DNA of 64,000 bases, from positions 62,001 through 126,000 of the forward strand of contig NZ_LR027854.1 of the NCBI RefSeq assembly GCF_900607235.1, read 5' to 3'. The notes beneath the pieces were generated by a model that was not told the DNA's origin, ran no database searches, and was given only the letters and a program-made list of their open reading frames with translations. This DNA comes from Olivibacter jilunii. Its GTDB lineage: Bacteria > Bacteroidota > Bacteroidia > Sphingobacteriales > Sphingobacteriaceae. Made by a program: the position numbers and the translations under genes. Position 1 is the stretch's first letter. Each line of letters begins with the position of its first letter. This document shows positions 51,565 through 61,230 of the stretch, piece after piece.

Positions 51565-54555
51565 TTAAAAGTTAACATTAATACCTGCCACAATTAAGCG
51601 CGTTAAGGGAGCTGATTCACCGCCTCCACGCTCCGGATCGTATCCGTTAATGGTTTTGGTCCACATCGCCAAGTTTCTACCCGACACATATACCTTCAAT
51701 TTAGCTAAGCCCCATTTATCCGTCACGGAAGTGGGTAAAGTATACCCTAGGGTTACATTTCTCAATTTCACAAAAGAGCCGTCCGTATAACCCAAGGTAG
51801 AAGTATAGAGCATACTTGTTCTACTTAAATTGGCATTAGGCCGTGGCCATTGATTACTAGGATTTTCGGGTGTCCAGTAACTAATATCAGCTGTGCTATT
51901 TTCAACGGCTTGGGGATCGTATCGGGTCAGGTAATTGGCGTTGATCATTTGTCCAATGCGCGCAAAAACATTAATGTTTAAATCGAAATTTTTATAGCTA
52001 AAATCGTTGTTCCAACCCAAGCTCCATTTAGGCACTTGCGAGCCTACTACTACGCGATCACCATCTGCGGTAATCACGTTATCGCCGTTCTGATCTTTTA
52101 CTCGTATGTCACCGGGTCTTTGACCATATTGACCCGCTAGTTCTTCTTCTCCTAGTTGCCAGATACCGAGCTTTTCATAATCGAAATAAGAATTAACGGG
52201 ATAGCCAACAACTACGTAACGAGCATCCAAGCTGATCACATCTTGGTTATCGATCAGCTCTTTCACCTTTTCAATATTTTTGGTAAATGATACCGTACTG
52301 TTCCATTTAAATTGGTTGTTGCTTATTGGAGCCGCATTTAACATAAACTCAATACCTTTATTTTCTGTTTTACCAATATTTTGTGTAACGAAAGAATAGC
52401 CGGAAGTAGGTGGCAGGATTCTATCGAGCAATAAGTCGCTCGTACTGGTGTGATAGAGTTCTAAGGTACCGTTTAGTCTTCCTTTGAACAATCCGAAGTC
52501 CAACCCGATATTGGTGTTAGCCGATTTTTCCCAACCTAACTGGGGGTTTCGTGAATTGTTTGGAAAACCGTATCCAGGAGCAGACGCGTCACCATAAGCA
52601 AAAGGGATTCTGGTGAGCGTACTCTGCGATGAATAAGCAACGACTGAAGAGTTGCCGGAAACACCATAACTTGCTCGCAATTTAAGATCGCTAAACAACG
52701 ATTGCTCCTTCATAAATCCCTCATCTACGATACGCCAAGCGCCCGCTACAGAAGGAAAAAAGTCCCATTTGTTCCCTACAGCCAGCTGACTAGCACCATC
52801 CGTCCGTGCCGTTAGTGTCAACAGGTATTTTCCTTTATAACCATAATTTACCCGAGCGGCATACGATAGTAGTTTTGTTTCGGTATAAGCGCTGGTTATA
52901 GCGAGGTTTTGCGTATTCGAACCAAGGTTATAAAAGAAATTATTGTCTAATAATTGATTTTCCCCTTGCGCTGTCGCATTCTCGGTATCATTATAAAGGT
53001 ATTCACTGATACCTGTTATACTGAAATCATGTTCACCGAAAGTCTTCTGGTAATTCACAATTGCTTGCCAGTTATAGCCTAACCCATTGTTTGTCACATA
53101 GGTAGCGCGTGAATTCGCTCCGTTACGACGAATTGAGTAGGAACCCTCATATAAACCATCGCGTAAATTAGAAAGATTTACTGCAAAGTTACCGCGAATA
53201 CTCAATCCTTCAACGGGTTTAAACTCCGCAAAAACGGTTGGGAATACACGGAGTGTTTTTACATTGTTTTTGTAATTGCCTGGTTGCTCATCCGCCAAGG
53301 GGTTGATGGCTCCACCCTGTCCGGGGTAAATAATATAATTATCTTCTGTGTCAAAGGGTGTATTCAGCGGACTAATTTTATTTGCCTGATTAAGCGGATC
53401 GGCACGCTTGTTTTGATCGTAATAAGTTAACTGGGTTTGCGTTCCCACTTTAAGTGTACCGGCCACTTGGTAATCAAGATTTAACCGAGCGGTATAGCGT
53501 CTGGCATCATCCATTTCGAATAGTCCCTTTTCATTGAAAAAATCAACCGAGAAGTAAGATTTCAGTTTCTCCGTACCCCCGGAAATGTTTAGCTGATAAT
53601 CCTGTTGATGTCCTGTTCCTAATAACATATCCGCATAATCGGTAGAAACATTGTTTTCGATAAAACTGAGTTGCTCATTACTGAATATTTTGGCATCGTC
53701 GGCCGGACTGCTCCAAACACCCGTAGTACGATAAGCTTCCCTACGTAAAGCCACATATTCCTGTCCGTTCATTACGCGCGGATATCCCGCCACGTTTTGT
53801 ACGCCGTAATAAGCATTAAAGGAAACCTTAGGAGCACCGGATACACCTCGCTTGGTGGTGACAATGATCACACCATTCGCTCCTCTTGAACCATATATGG
53901 CAGTGGAAGAGGCATCCTTTAACACTTCCATACTTTCAATGTCATTGGGGTTGATATCCTGAATGCTGGAATATTGCATCCCGTCAACAATAAAGAGTGG
54001 TCCATTGCCAGCGGTAATGGAGCGATTACCTCTCACAGTAATGCTTACACCGGATGTGGCAGAACCGCTTTGTCGCACAATATCTACTCCAGGCGCTTTT
54101 CCTTGTACTGACTCCATTACATTCGTAGTAGGTAATTTTGTTAGCTCTTCACGCGCGACTGAAGTGACTGCTCCTGTGAGATCCCTTTTTTTAACCGTGC
54201 CATAGCCGATTACTACTACCTCATCCAAGTTAGTTGCGTCTTCTTCTAACACGACATTTGATAATCTCTTTGGTGCATCAATTGGTATCTCCCGGGTTTT
54301 GTATCCCACATAATTAAAAACCAAGGTAGCTGGCATCGCAGGCAGTGTTAAGCTGAATTCTCCTTGATTATTTGTACTGGTGCCAGTGGTGGTTCCTTTC
54401 ACCAACACGCTGACAGCAATTAGGGGTAACCCTTCTTTATCGACCACCTTTCCTGTAACGGTCCCATTTTGTCCAACCGCAAAGGATAAGTTAATCCCCG
54501 TCAGACAAAAAAACATAATAAAAAAACTGCTGATTCTTTTAGGTAATTGCATCAT
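51565..54555 (-). CDS. SusC-type TonB-dependent transporter (pectin locus, pair B)
   Basis: The 996-residue transporter has a signal sequence (SSFFIMFFCLTGINLSFAVG), a carboxypeptidase-regulatory-like domain (VTGKVVDKEGLPLIAVSV), the SusC motif VVIGYGTVKKRDLTGAVTS, plug motifs VRGNRSITAGNGPLFIVDG and SSTAIYGSRGANGVIIVTTK, and a barrel ending in VAGINVNF. It is divergent from the CE8-GH43-PL10 operon with a shared LacI-type operator between. Its own promoter has a CCAACGTTGG palindrome over the -33 box. Confidence 0.94.
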   Translation of the reverse strand: MMQLPKRISSFFIMFFCLTGINLSFAVGQNGTVTGKVVDKEGLPLIAVSVLVKGTTTGTSTNNQGEFSLTLPAMPATLVFNYVGYKTREIPIDAPKRLSNVVLEEDATNLDEVVVIGYGTVKKRDLTGAVTSVAREELTKLPTTNVMESVQGKAPGVDIVRQSGSATSGVSITVRGNRSITAGNGPLFIVDGMQYSSIQDINPNDIESMEVLKDASSTAIYGSRGANGVIIVTTKRGVSGAPKVSFNAYYGVQNVAGYPRVMNGQEYVALRREAYRTTGVWSSPADDAKIFSNEQLSFIENNVSTDYADMLLGTGHQQDYQLNISGGTEKLKSYFSVDFFNEKGLFEMDDARRYTARLNLDYQVAGTLKVGTQTQLTYYDQNKRADPLNQANKISPLNTPFDTEDNYIIYPGQGGAINPLADEQPGNYKNNVKTLRVFPTVFAEFKPVEGLSIRGNFAVNLSNLRDGLYEGSYSIRRNGANSRATYVTNNGLGYNWQAIVNYQKTFGEHDFSITGISEYLYNDTENATAQGENQLLDNNFFYNLGSNTQNLAITSAYTETKLLSYAARVNYGYKGKYLLTLTARTDGASQLAVGNKWDFFPSVAGAWRIVDEGFMKEQSLFSDLKLRASYGVSGNSSVVAYSSQSTLTRIPFAYGDASAPGYGFPNNSRNPQLGWEKSANTNIGLDFGLFKGRLNGTLELYHTSTSDLLLDRILPPTSGYSFVTQNIGKTENKGIEFMLNAAPISNNQFKWNSTVSFTKNIEKVKELIDNQDVISLDARYVVVGYPVNSYFDYEKLGIWQLGEEELAGQYGQRPGDIRVKDQNGDNVITADGDRVVVGSQVPKWSLGWNNDFSYKNFDLNINVFARIGQMINANYLTRYDPQAVENSTADISYWTPENPSNQWPRPNANLSRTSMLYTSTLGYTDGSFVKLRNVTLGYTLPTSVTDKWGLAKLKVYVSGRNLAMWTKTINGYDPERGGGESAPLTRLIVAGINVNF

Positions 54556-54612
54556 TTTGATTAGCTAGTATTAATTTTGGCTTGTGATTTTAATTGCTTA
54601 GCATCTGATTCG

Positions 54613-54649
54613 CAAGTATAGAATTATCCCAGTGTATTTCCAACGTTGG
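54613..54649 (-). promoter_or_regulatory. Promoter of pair B susC with CCAACGTTGG at -33
   Basis: On the minus strand TTG (54641-54643), 20 bases, TATACTTG (54613-54620). The -33 TTG is part of the palindrome CCAACGTTGG (54640-54649). The 16-base word TTTCCAACGTTGGCAT is identical at the GH95 promoter. Confidence 0.6.
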
Positions 54650-54661
54650 CATCACTTGAAA

Positions 54662-54695
54662 TTTACGCAATCGATCCCGGAAACGATTGCGTAAA
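54662..54695. promoter_or_regulatory. LacI-type operator 3 (divergent, pair B susC / CE8 operon)
   Basis: A 34-bp palindrome with 15 of 17 arm positions paired; core GCAATCGATCCC/GGAAACGATTGC. It lies between the two divergent units, 107 bases from the susC ATG and 91 bases from the pectinesterase ATG. Confidence 0.78.
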
Positions 54696-54785
54696 AATTA
54701 TCGTTCTGCCCTGCTAGCATTATAAAAATTCTCCCTATTCTTGTTCTACGGACCAATCAGAAAATCCATAACCTTCCTATATATT

Positions 54786-55784
54786 ATGAAGAGGATCGCA
54801 CTATTGATTATTATATTCGGCTGTATATTTCATCATTCGATTTTTTCCCAAACCGTTTATCCGGATCGCTTTATTGTTAGCCAAGAGGGCGATGGCGACT
54901 TCCGTACGATTCAAGAAGCAGTCAATGCCGTGCGCGACTTATCACAGCAACAGGTTCGGATTTATATCCGAAAAGGTGTTTATAGAGAAAAGATAGTTAT
55001 CCCGTCATGGAAAACGAATATTTCTTTCATTGGAGACGGTACCGGGCAAACAATCATTACTAACGCAGACTATTCCGGGAAGCCCTATACGGATACGGTT
55101 GATGCCTTTGGAAAAAAAGCCTTTACAACCTATAATTCATATACGGTTTTGGTGCAGGGAAATGATTTTACCGCTGAAGGACTGACAATACAAAATACAG
55201 CGGGTCGCGTTGGCCAAGCAGTGGCTTTGCATGTGGAAGCGGATCGGGTTGTCATAAAAAACTGCAGGCTCTTGGGGAATCAAGACACACTCTATACAGC
55301 CACGGAAAACAGTCGACAATACTACGTCAATTGTTATATTGAAGGAACCACCGATTTTATATTTGGACAGGCTACTGCAGTTTTTCAACGGTGTACTATT
55401 CATAGTTTAAGTAACTCGTATATTACAGCAGCATCCACAACACCACGGCAAGCCTTCGGCTTTGTCTTTTTAGATTGCAAGCTTACTGCAGATAAAGAAG
55501 CAACGAAGGTGTATCTTGGCCGACCTTGGCGCCCTTATGCCAAGACAGTCTTTATACGCTGCCATATGGGTCCACATATCCTTCCGCAAGGATGGGACAA
55601 CTGGCGTAACCCGGCAAACGAATCAACTGCTTATTATGCAGAATTCCACAGTGAAGGACCGGGAGCTCATGCAGCAGCTCGCGTGAAATGGAGTAAACAG
55701 CTGACAGAAAAAGACATAGAGTCTTATACGCTTAAGCAGATATTCAATTACCAGGATCCTTGGAATCCGACAACTAACAAGTAA
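54786..55784 (+). CDS. CE8 pectinesterase (first copy)
   Basis: This enzyme removes methyl esters from homogalacturonan. About 332 residues from the ATG at 54786; an upstream TTG at 54741 would bury the signal peptide (IALLIIIFGCIFHHSIFSQ). Catalytic motifs of the beta-helix are present: RKGVYREKI, QAVALHVEADR, GNQDTLYT (Gln and Asp), TTDFIFGQATAVF (Asp) and LGRPWRPYAK (Arg). It opens the CE8-GH43-PL10 operon, with only 2 bases before the GH43 gene. Confidence 0.93.
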   Translation: MKRIALLIIIFGCIFHHSIFSQTVYPDRFIVSQEGDGDFRTIQEAVNAVRDLSQQQVRIYIRKGVYREKIVIPSWKTNISFIGDGTGQTIITNADYSGKPYTDTVDAFGKKAFTTYNSYTVLVQGNDFTAEGLTIQNTAGRVGQAVALHVEADRVVIKNCRLLGNQDTLYTATENSRQYYVNCYIEGTTDFIFGQATAVFQRCTIHSLSNSYITAASTTPRQAFGFVFLDCKLTADKEATKVYLGRPWRPYAKTVFIRCHMGPHILPQGWDNWRNPANESTAYYAEFHSEGPGAHAAARVKWSKQLTEKDIESYTLKQIFNYQDPWNPTTNK

Positions 55785-55786
55785 AC

Positions 55787-57427
55787 ATGAAAATGCTACG
55801 AAACACAGGCTTATTATCCTTATTGTTAATAGTTTGTTCCCTCATAAAATCGACAGCGCAAGACAAGCCTTATGTCTCGCAGGTTTGGGTGGCCGATCAG
55901 GGCAACGGTACCTATAAGAATCCCGTGCTTGACGCCGATTATTCCGATCCCGACGTCATTCGGGTAGGTGATGATTTTTACATGACAGCTTCCAGCTTTG
56001 ATGCCGTTCCCGGTTTACCAATCTTACATTCGAAGGACTTGGTAAACTGGCAGCTTATTGGACATGCCTTAAAAAGGCAGCCGCCCTTTGATCACTTCTC
56101 AAAAACGCAACATGGCAACGGGGTTTGGGCACCATCCATCCGTCATCATAATGGTGAGTTCTATATCTACTATGGTGATCCTGATTTTGGCATCTATATG
56201 ATCAAAACAAAAGACCCGTGGGGTGATTGGGAGGAGCCGGTGCTTGTTGAAGCAGGTAAAGGAATGATTGATGTTTGCCCTTTGTGGGATGACGATGGCC
56301 AAGCTTACATTGCATATGCATATGCCGGTAGTCGCGCCGGTATTAAAAGTATCATAGCCATCAAGAGGTTAAGTGCTGATGGCACAAAAAACCTAGACGA
56401 GGGTACGATTGTTTATGATGGGCATGCTTTAGATCCTACGATTGAAGGACCTAAATTTTATAAGCGGAACGGATATTATTATATCATGGCGCCAGCTGGC
56501 GGAGTAGCCACGGGCTGGCAGCTCATACTACGTTCAAAAAACATCTACGGCCCTTACGAAAGGCATGTAGCCATGGAACAAGGGAATACAAGCATCAATG
56601 GGCCTCATCAAGGTGGATGGGTAGACACGCAGAAAGGTGAAGATTGGTTCCTTCATTTTCAGGATAAAGATGCTTATGGAAGAGTGGTGCATCTTCAACC
56701 CATGAAATGGGTAAAGGACTGGCCTGTTATAGGGAAAGATGTGGAAGGAAAAGGAACGGGTGAACCGGTTTTATCCCATCAAAAACCGAATGTGGGAAAA
56801 AACTATCCTATACAAACACCTGTCGAAAGTGATGAGTTCAATGATCGAGCCATGGGCAAACAATGGCAATGGCAAGCCAATCCGAAGGCCACTTGGTCGT
56901 TCTTTTATCCTGAAAAGGGCGTACTGCGACTTTATACACAGCAGGCTCCGGACAGCGCCCGCAATTTATGGGATGTTCCAAATATATTATTACAAAAATT
57001 TCCCACGGAAGTATTTACAGCAACCACAAAGGTCACTTTCTCACCGAATGAGAAAATAAAGGATGAAAAAACCGGTTTAATTATCATGGGGCAAAGTTAT
57101 GCCCATTTAAGTCTAAAAAACGGGCAAGACGGCATAGCGCTGGTATACGGAGAAGCGAAAGATGCACATAAAGGTGCAACAGAAAAGGAGAGAATTATCT
57201 CGAAAATAAAAACAAATACGCTTTACCTTCGTGTCCGTGTAAATGCCGGCGCGCAATGTCAGTTTAGCTATAGCGAAGATGGCAAGACATTTATAGAAAT
57301 TGATGCCTTATTTAAGGCCACTCCCGGGCAATGGATTGGCGCAAAAGTTGGCCTTTTTAGTACCCGTTCAACCCAAATCAACGATTCCGGATGGGGCGAT
57401 TACGACTGGTTTAGAATAGAAAAATAA
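55787..57427 (+). CDS. GH43-family glycoside hydrolase with C-terminal beta-sandwich
   Basis: The 546-residue exported protein (signal LLSLLLIVCSLIKSTAQ) has a five-bladed beta-propeller: NPVLDADYSDPDVIRVGDDF (catalytic base Asp), IDVCPLWDDDGQAYIAYA (Asp) and TIEGPKFYKRNGYYYIMAP (acid Glu). Residues ~345-546 form a C-terminal beta-sandwich as in xylosidase/arabinofuranosidase-type GH43 enzymes. Activity could be on arabinose, xylose or galactose side chains of pectin; the subfamily cannot be fixed by eye. It lies 2 bases after the CE8 gene and 2 bases before the PL10 gene. Confidence 0.87.
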   Translation: MKMLRNTGLLSLLLIVCSLIKSTAQDKPYVSQVWVADQGNGTYKNPVLDADYSDPDVIRVGDDFYMTASSFDAVPGLPILHSKDLVNWQLIGHALKRQPPFDHFSKTQHGNGVWAPSIRHHNGEFYIYYGDPDFGIYMIKTKDPWGDWEEPVLVEAGKGMIDVCPLWDDDGQAYIAYAYAGSRAGIKSIIAIKRLSADGTKNLDEGTIVYDGHALDPTIEGPKFYKRNGYYYIMAPAGGVATGWQLILRSKNIYGPYERHVAMEQGNTSINGPHQGGWVDTQKGEDWFLHFQDKDAYGRVVHLQPMKWVKDWPVIGKDVEGKGTGEPVLSHQKPNVGKNYPIQTPVESDEFNDRAMGKQWQWQANPKATWSFFYPEKGVLRLYTQQAPDSARNLWDVPNILLQKFPTEVFTATTKVTFSPNEKIKDEKTGLIIMGQSYAHLSLKNGQDGIALVYGEAKDAHKGATEKERIISKIKTNTLYLRVRVNAGAQCQFSYSEDGKTFIEIDALFKATPGQWIGAKVGLFSTRSTQINDSGWGDYDWFRIEK

Positions 57428-57429
57428 GT

Positions 57430-58464
57430 ATGCTTGCGTTGAAATGTTTTCGGTGGCTTAGTTTAATTTTTTTGCTCTGCTCCTTTGGTTTTGTACAGGA
57501 GCAGGAAAAAACGGATCCAACGGCTGAAAACATGTTGTTATTACAAAGAAGCTGCGGTGGCTGGTCCAAATTTTTCAACAAACAAAAAGTGGACTATCAG
57601 CATGTATTTACGACATCAGAAATTGCGCTTGCTGAGGAACAAAAAGATTTAACGGATGCTACGATAGATAATAATGCAACCAGTAGCGAAATCCGCTACC
57701 TGATCAAGGCGTATGAGAAAACGCAGAATAAATTATATTTAAGTGCGGCAAAAAAAGGCATTAATTATCTTATAGAAGCTCAATATCCCAATGGAGGGTG
57801 GCCGCAGTATTATCCCGACACCCATCTTTATCGATCGCAAATCACGTATAATGATCGCGCAATGATCAATGTCTTGCGGATTATGCAAGACATTGTGGCA
57901 GCAACAAACAGCTTTGGTATTCTTGGAGAAGACTATAAGCAAAAGGCAAAAAAGGCACTTTATTTGGGTGTCGATTGTATATTGAAAACGCAGGTTATAA
58001 TAAACGGACAAAAAACAATCTGGGCAGCACAATATGATAAAGATAGGTTACAACCGGCAAAAGCGAGGGTTTATGAATTACCTTCGCTTGCTGCTGCTGA
58101 GTCTAGTGATGTTTTGCTTTTCCTAATGGACCAGCCAAAATCACCTCTATTAATAGAAGCAATCGAAACTGGTGTGAAATGGTTTGCCGATCATAAAATT
58201 GAGAATAAAGAAGCTGTAATTATTGAAGATTCAACGCAACCTAGTGGAAAAGATCGTGTACTGGTTCACCAACCGGGAACCGACTGCTGGGCTCGCTTTT
58301 ATGATTTAAAGCAGCAAGAACCTTTATTTGTCGGACGCGATGGTGTACCTCGTCAGACACTTTCAGCTATTGAAAACGAGCGCCGCGTAGGCTATGCTTG
58401 GTATGGAAATTGGGGAGATAAAGTAAGGAAGACCTATAAAAAATGGAAGTTGAACCAATTTTAA
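57430..58464 (+). CDS. PL10 pectate lyase
   Basis: The 344-residue protein has a short N-terminal signal (LSLIFLLCSFGFVQ). It matches the PL10 alpha/alpha toroid: LQRSCGGWSKFFNK, ATIDNNATSSEIRYL, LIEAQYPNGGWPQYYP, TYNDRAMINVLRIM and the Arg-rich YELPSLAAAESSDVLLFLM. The enzyme cleaves polygalacturonate by beta-elimination with calcium, giving unsaturated products for GH105. It lacks the attached CE8 domain that some Bacteroidota PL10 proteins have; here the esterase is a separate gene in the same operon. Confidence 0.9.
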   Translation: MLALKCFRWLSLIFLLCSFGFVQEQEKTDPTAENMLLLQRSCGGWSKFFNKQKVDYQHVFTTSEIALAEEQKDLTDATIDNNATSSEIRYLIKAYEKTQNKLYLSAAKKGINYLIEAQYPNGGWPQYYPDTHLYRSQITYNDRAMINVLRIMQDIVAATNSFGILGEDYKQKAKKALYLGVDCILKTQVIINGQKTIWAAQYDKDRLQPAKARVYELPSLAAAESSDVLLFLMDQPKSPLLIEAIETGVKWFADHKIENKEAVIIEDSTQPSGKDRVLVHQPGTDCWARFYDLKQQEPLFVGRDGVPRQTLSAIENERRVGYAWYGNWGDKVRKTYKKWKLNQF

Positions 58465-58544
58465 TGGGGTAATTATTCGTATCTTTGTAAATCCTTTCTC
58501 ATTCACAATTAGTATCTCATTTTTTTAAAAGGTATCAAGTTGTC

Positions 58545-58599
58545 TAAATCCACGTTAAGTCCACATCAAGTCCACCTTTAGTCCACGTTATATCCACCT
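58545..58599. repeat. Five tandem 11-bp repeats (TAAGTCCACNT type)
   Basis: Units of exactly 11 bases: TAAATCCACGT, TAAGTCCACAT, CAAGTCCACCT, TTAGTCCACGT, TATATCCACCT. The invariant core is TCCAC with a constant period. It lies between the convergent PL10 and GH95 genes, downstream of a TATCTTTG box at 58480-58487 that lacks a good -33. Confidence 0.85.
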
Positions 58600-58713
58600 G
58601 TCATTCGGTATATCTCCGCTACCCATTGGGTATTCCTTCGGTTTCTATAGTGCGTACCTATATCGGATATAGCTCGAATGGAACAAGAATGTAAATGGGC
58701 TTTCACAAGTATC

Positions 58714-61194
58714 TTACTTTAAGAGAAAATAAGTCTTTCCCTTTTTAGTTGGTAAATCATATTCCTCGAATTCTTCCGTATAATTTGCCGCTAATTGACC
58801 TATGTGACTAATTGGTTCTTTAATTTCGGGTACCTTATATAAGAGATTCGAATTTTCGCCTATTGCTTTCTCTACAGCAAGTTTATCGACCATCTTCGCG
58901 CTAGCAATCCGGATTCTGCAATTGCCTCCAAGTCGAGAATGTACCTTCAGCTTTTGTAGCTTACCATCTTTCCATGCTATGTCCACAATAAAGCCACCTC
59001 GGGCTTTCAATCCTTTCACCTCACCATTCTGCCACTGATCGGGCAAAGCTGGCAAAATGTGTAAACAACCATCATGCGATTGGATCAGCATTTCAGCTAT
59101 TCCCGCGGTACAACCAAAATTTCCATCAATTTGAAAAGGTGGATGTGCGTCTAACAGATTAGCGTAAGTACCGCCTGCTTCGCCGTTGCCATCATTAGCA
59201 GCAGGACTCAGTTGATCAGCTATTAATTTATAAGCACGATTGCCATCCAGTAACCTTGCCCACCAGTTTACTTTCCAACCCATAGACCAACCAGTTGATT
59301 TGTCGCCCCGGAAAACAAGTGACTTCTTAGCGGCTTCAAAAAGAGTAGGGTGCCGAATAGGTGATATCTGTGCAGCGGGGTATAATCCATAGAGATGAGA
59401 TATGTGCCGATGACGGTCATCTGCGCGATCCCAATCTTCCATCCATTCCTGTAACTGTCCGAGTTTACCGATCTGCATTGGGGGCAATCGTTTTAGTTTA
59501 CTAGCTACAGTGTCCATAAAATCTTCGTCTACCTGCAAAACATGTGCTGCTTCCAGAAAATTTGAAAAGACATCAAAAACCAGTTGATTATCCATAGTAG
59601 TCCCAGCTGAGATACCTACACCCGATTGGTAAGAATTTTCGGGTGACATCGATGGCGCTACGACTAACCATTTATGCTTCGGCTCTTCCTGCAGCACATC
59701 TACATAAAACTGCGTTACTCCTTTCAGTATCGGATAATATTTAGCCAAGAAGGCATTGTCTCCGTTAAACAAGTAGTGTTGCCAAATATGTTGCGAAAGC
59801 CACGCTCCACCCATTGGCCACATACCATAAAAACCACCATCGATAATCCCCGTAACACGCCATATGTCGGTATTGTGATGCATGTTCCAACCCCGAGCAC
59901 GGTAATAGTTCCAGGCGCTTTCCTTTCCTGTAACCGATAAATCTTCGAGCATAGCAAACAAAGGTTCATGCATCTCGCTCAGATTGGTTACCTCGGCAGG
60001 CCAGTAATTCATCTCGGTATTAATATTAACGGTATACTTACTACTCCAAGGAGGTGATAATTTATCATTCCAGATTCCCTGCAAATTGGCAGGCTGCGTG
60101 CTTGGACGGGAAGAAGAGATCAACAGGTACCTGCCAAATTGAAAATAAAGCGACACCAATTGCGGATCATTACCTAAATGAAAATCCGCCACTCGTTGAT
60201 CAGTTGCTTTATTCATAGCAACTGTTTGGCCCAGGTCTAACGATACACGATCAAAGTATCGCCTATAATCTTCTACATGCTTTGATTTGATTTTTCTGTA
60301 GCTTTTTTTCAACGCGGTGTTTAGGTAATCATCAGCCCGTTCGCGGGCATCCCCACCCAAATCATGATAATTATTGAAATTTGTTCCGATAGCTATATAC
60401 ACCGTCAATTCATCCGCTTGACGTACACGCAACATTTCTCCTTCTGCTTGTAGCGTCCCCCCTTTTACTTTCGGTTCTACAGCAATTGAGAATTTAACCT
60501 GACCTTTTTTGTTCTGCTTATCTCCCGAGGTGCCGTTTACATAGATTCGATTGCCAATAAAATGTTGTTGATGTATGAGATGCGGCGTATTCAATTTCAA
60601 ATTGCAGCTTATACTTCCTGCTCTATCAGCGGTCACGCGCATCATTATTACCTGATCATGAGCTGTGGCTAAGTACTCTCTTTTATAGGTTACCTCACCT
60701 ACTCTATAAGTCACCGTAGACAACGCATCAGCAATATCTAATTCGCGCCGGTATGCCACTGTTTCACCCTCATGTAAAAAATCAATCCATAAATCACCCG
60801 CAGGTTGATAGGACATACCGTAATTATTGTTTGCTTCCGGTTCCCTTGGCATTTCTTTATTCGAAAGGTCTTGAGCCTCTTTGTATTTCCCTGCAAATAA
60901 CAGACGCCGTATTTCCTGCATAGTCGAATACAAATCTTTGCTACTATTATTTCCCGGTCCGCCCGACCAAATGGTCTCTTCGTTCAGCTGCAGATGATCT
61001 TGCTTTACACCACCAAATAGCATCGCTCCCAACCGACCGTTACCGATAGGCAAGGCCTCGTTCCAATGGGCCGCGGGCTTATCATACCAAAGTTTGTATG
61101 AATCCGATCCGGTCGCATTAACTGCTGAGTAAATGAACACAACTAATAAAAGAAGGATATATGCACGTTTCTGTAGAAAGGTTGTTTGCATCAT
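58714..61194 (-). CDS. GH95-family glycoside hydrolase (fucosidase/galactosidase type)
   Basis: About 826 residues from the ATG at 61194 (a second ATG at 61191); the longer frame to 61323 lacks support and would overlap the promoter. The signal peptide is AYILLLLVVFIYSAVNA. Family blocks: WNEALPIGNGRLGAMLFGG, LNEETIWSGGPGNN, NINTEMNYWPAEVTNLSEMH, VAPSMSPENSY, and PFQIDGNFGCTAGIAEML near the C-terminus. GH95 enzymes cleave terminal alpha-L-fucose or alpha-L-galactose, both found on pectin or associated polymers. Within this locus a rhamnogalacturonan-side-chain role is plausible but not shown. Confidence 0.9.
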   Translation of the reverse strand: MMQTTFLQKRAYILLLLVVFIYSAVNATGSDSYKLWYDKPAAHWNEALPIGNGRLGAMLFGGVKQDHLQLNEETIWSGGPGNNSSKDLYSTMQEIRRLLFAGKYKEAQDLSNKEMPREPEANNNYGMSYQPAGDLWIDFLHEGETVAYRRELDIADALSTVTYRVGEVTYKREYLATAHDQVIMMRVTADRAGSISCNLKLNTPHLIHQQHFIGNRIYVNGTSGDKQNKKGQVKFSIAVEPKVKGGTLQAEGEMLRVRQADELTVYIAIGTNFNNYHDLGGDARERADDYLNTALKKSYRKIKSKHVEDYRRYFDRVSLDLGQTVAMNKATDQRVADFHLGNDPQLVSLYFQFGRYLLISSSRPSTQPANLQGIWNDKLSPPWSSKYTVNINTEMNYWPAEVTNLSEMHEPLFAMLEDLSVTGKESAWNYYRARGWNMHHNTDIWRVTGIIDGGFYGMWPMGGAWLSQHIWQHYLFNGDNAFLAKYYPILKGVTQFYVDVLQEEPKHKWLVVAPSMSPENSYQSGVGISAGTTMDNQLVFDVFSNFLEAAHVLQVDEDFMDTVASKLKRLPPMQIGKLGQLQEWMEDWDRADDRHRHISHLYGLYPAAQISPIRHPTLFEAAKKSLVFRGDKSTGWSMGWKVNWWARLLDGNRAYKLIADQLSPAANDGNGEAGGTYANLLDAHPPFQIDGNFGCTAGIAEMLIQSHDGCLHILPALPDQWQNGEVKGLKARGGFIVDIAWKDGKLQKLKVHSRLGGNCRIRIASAKMVDKLAVEKAIGENSNLLYKVPEIKEPISHIGQLAANYTEEFEEYDLPTKKGKTYFLLK

Positions 61195-61230
61195 AGGATA
61201 TAACTTAATGGCATAATCGGTTATCAGGTT

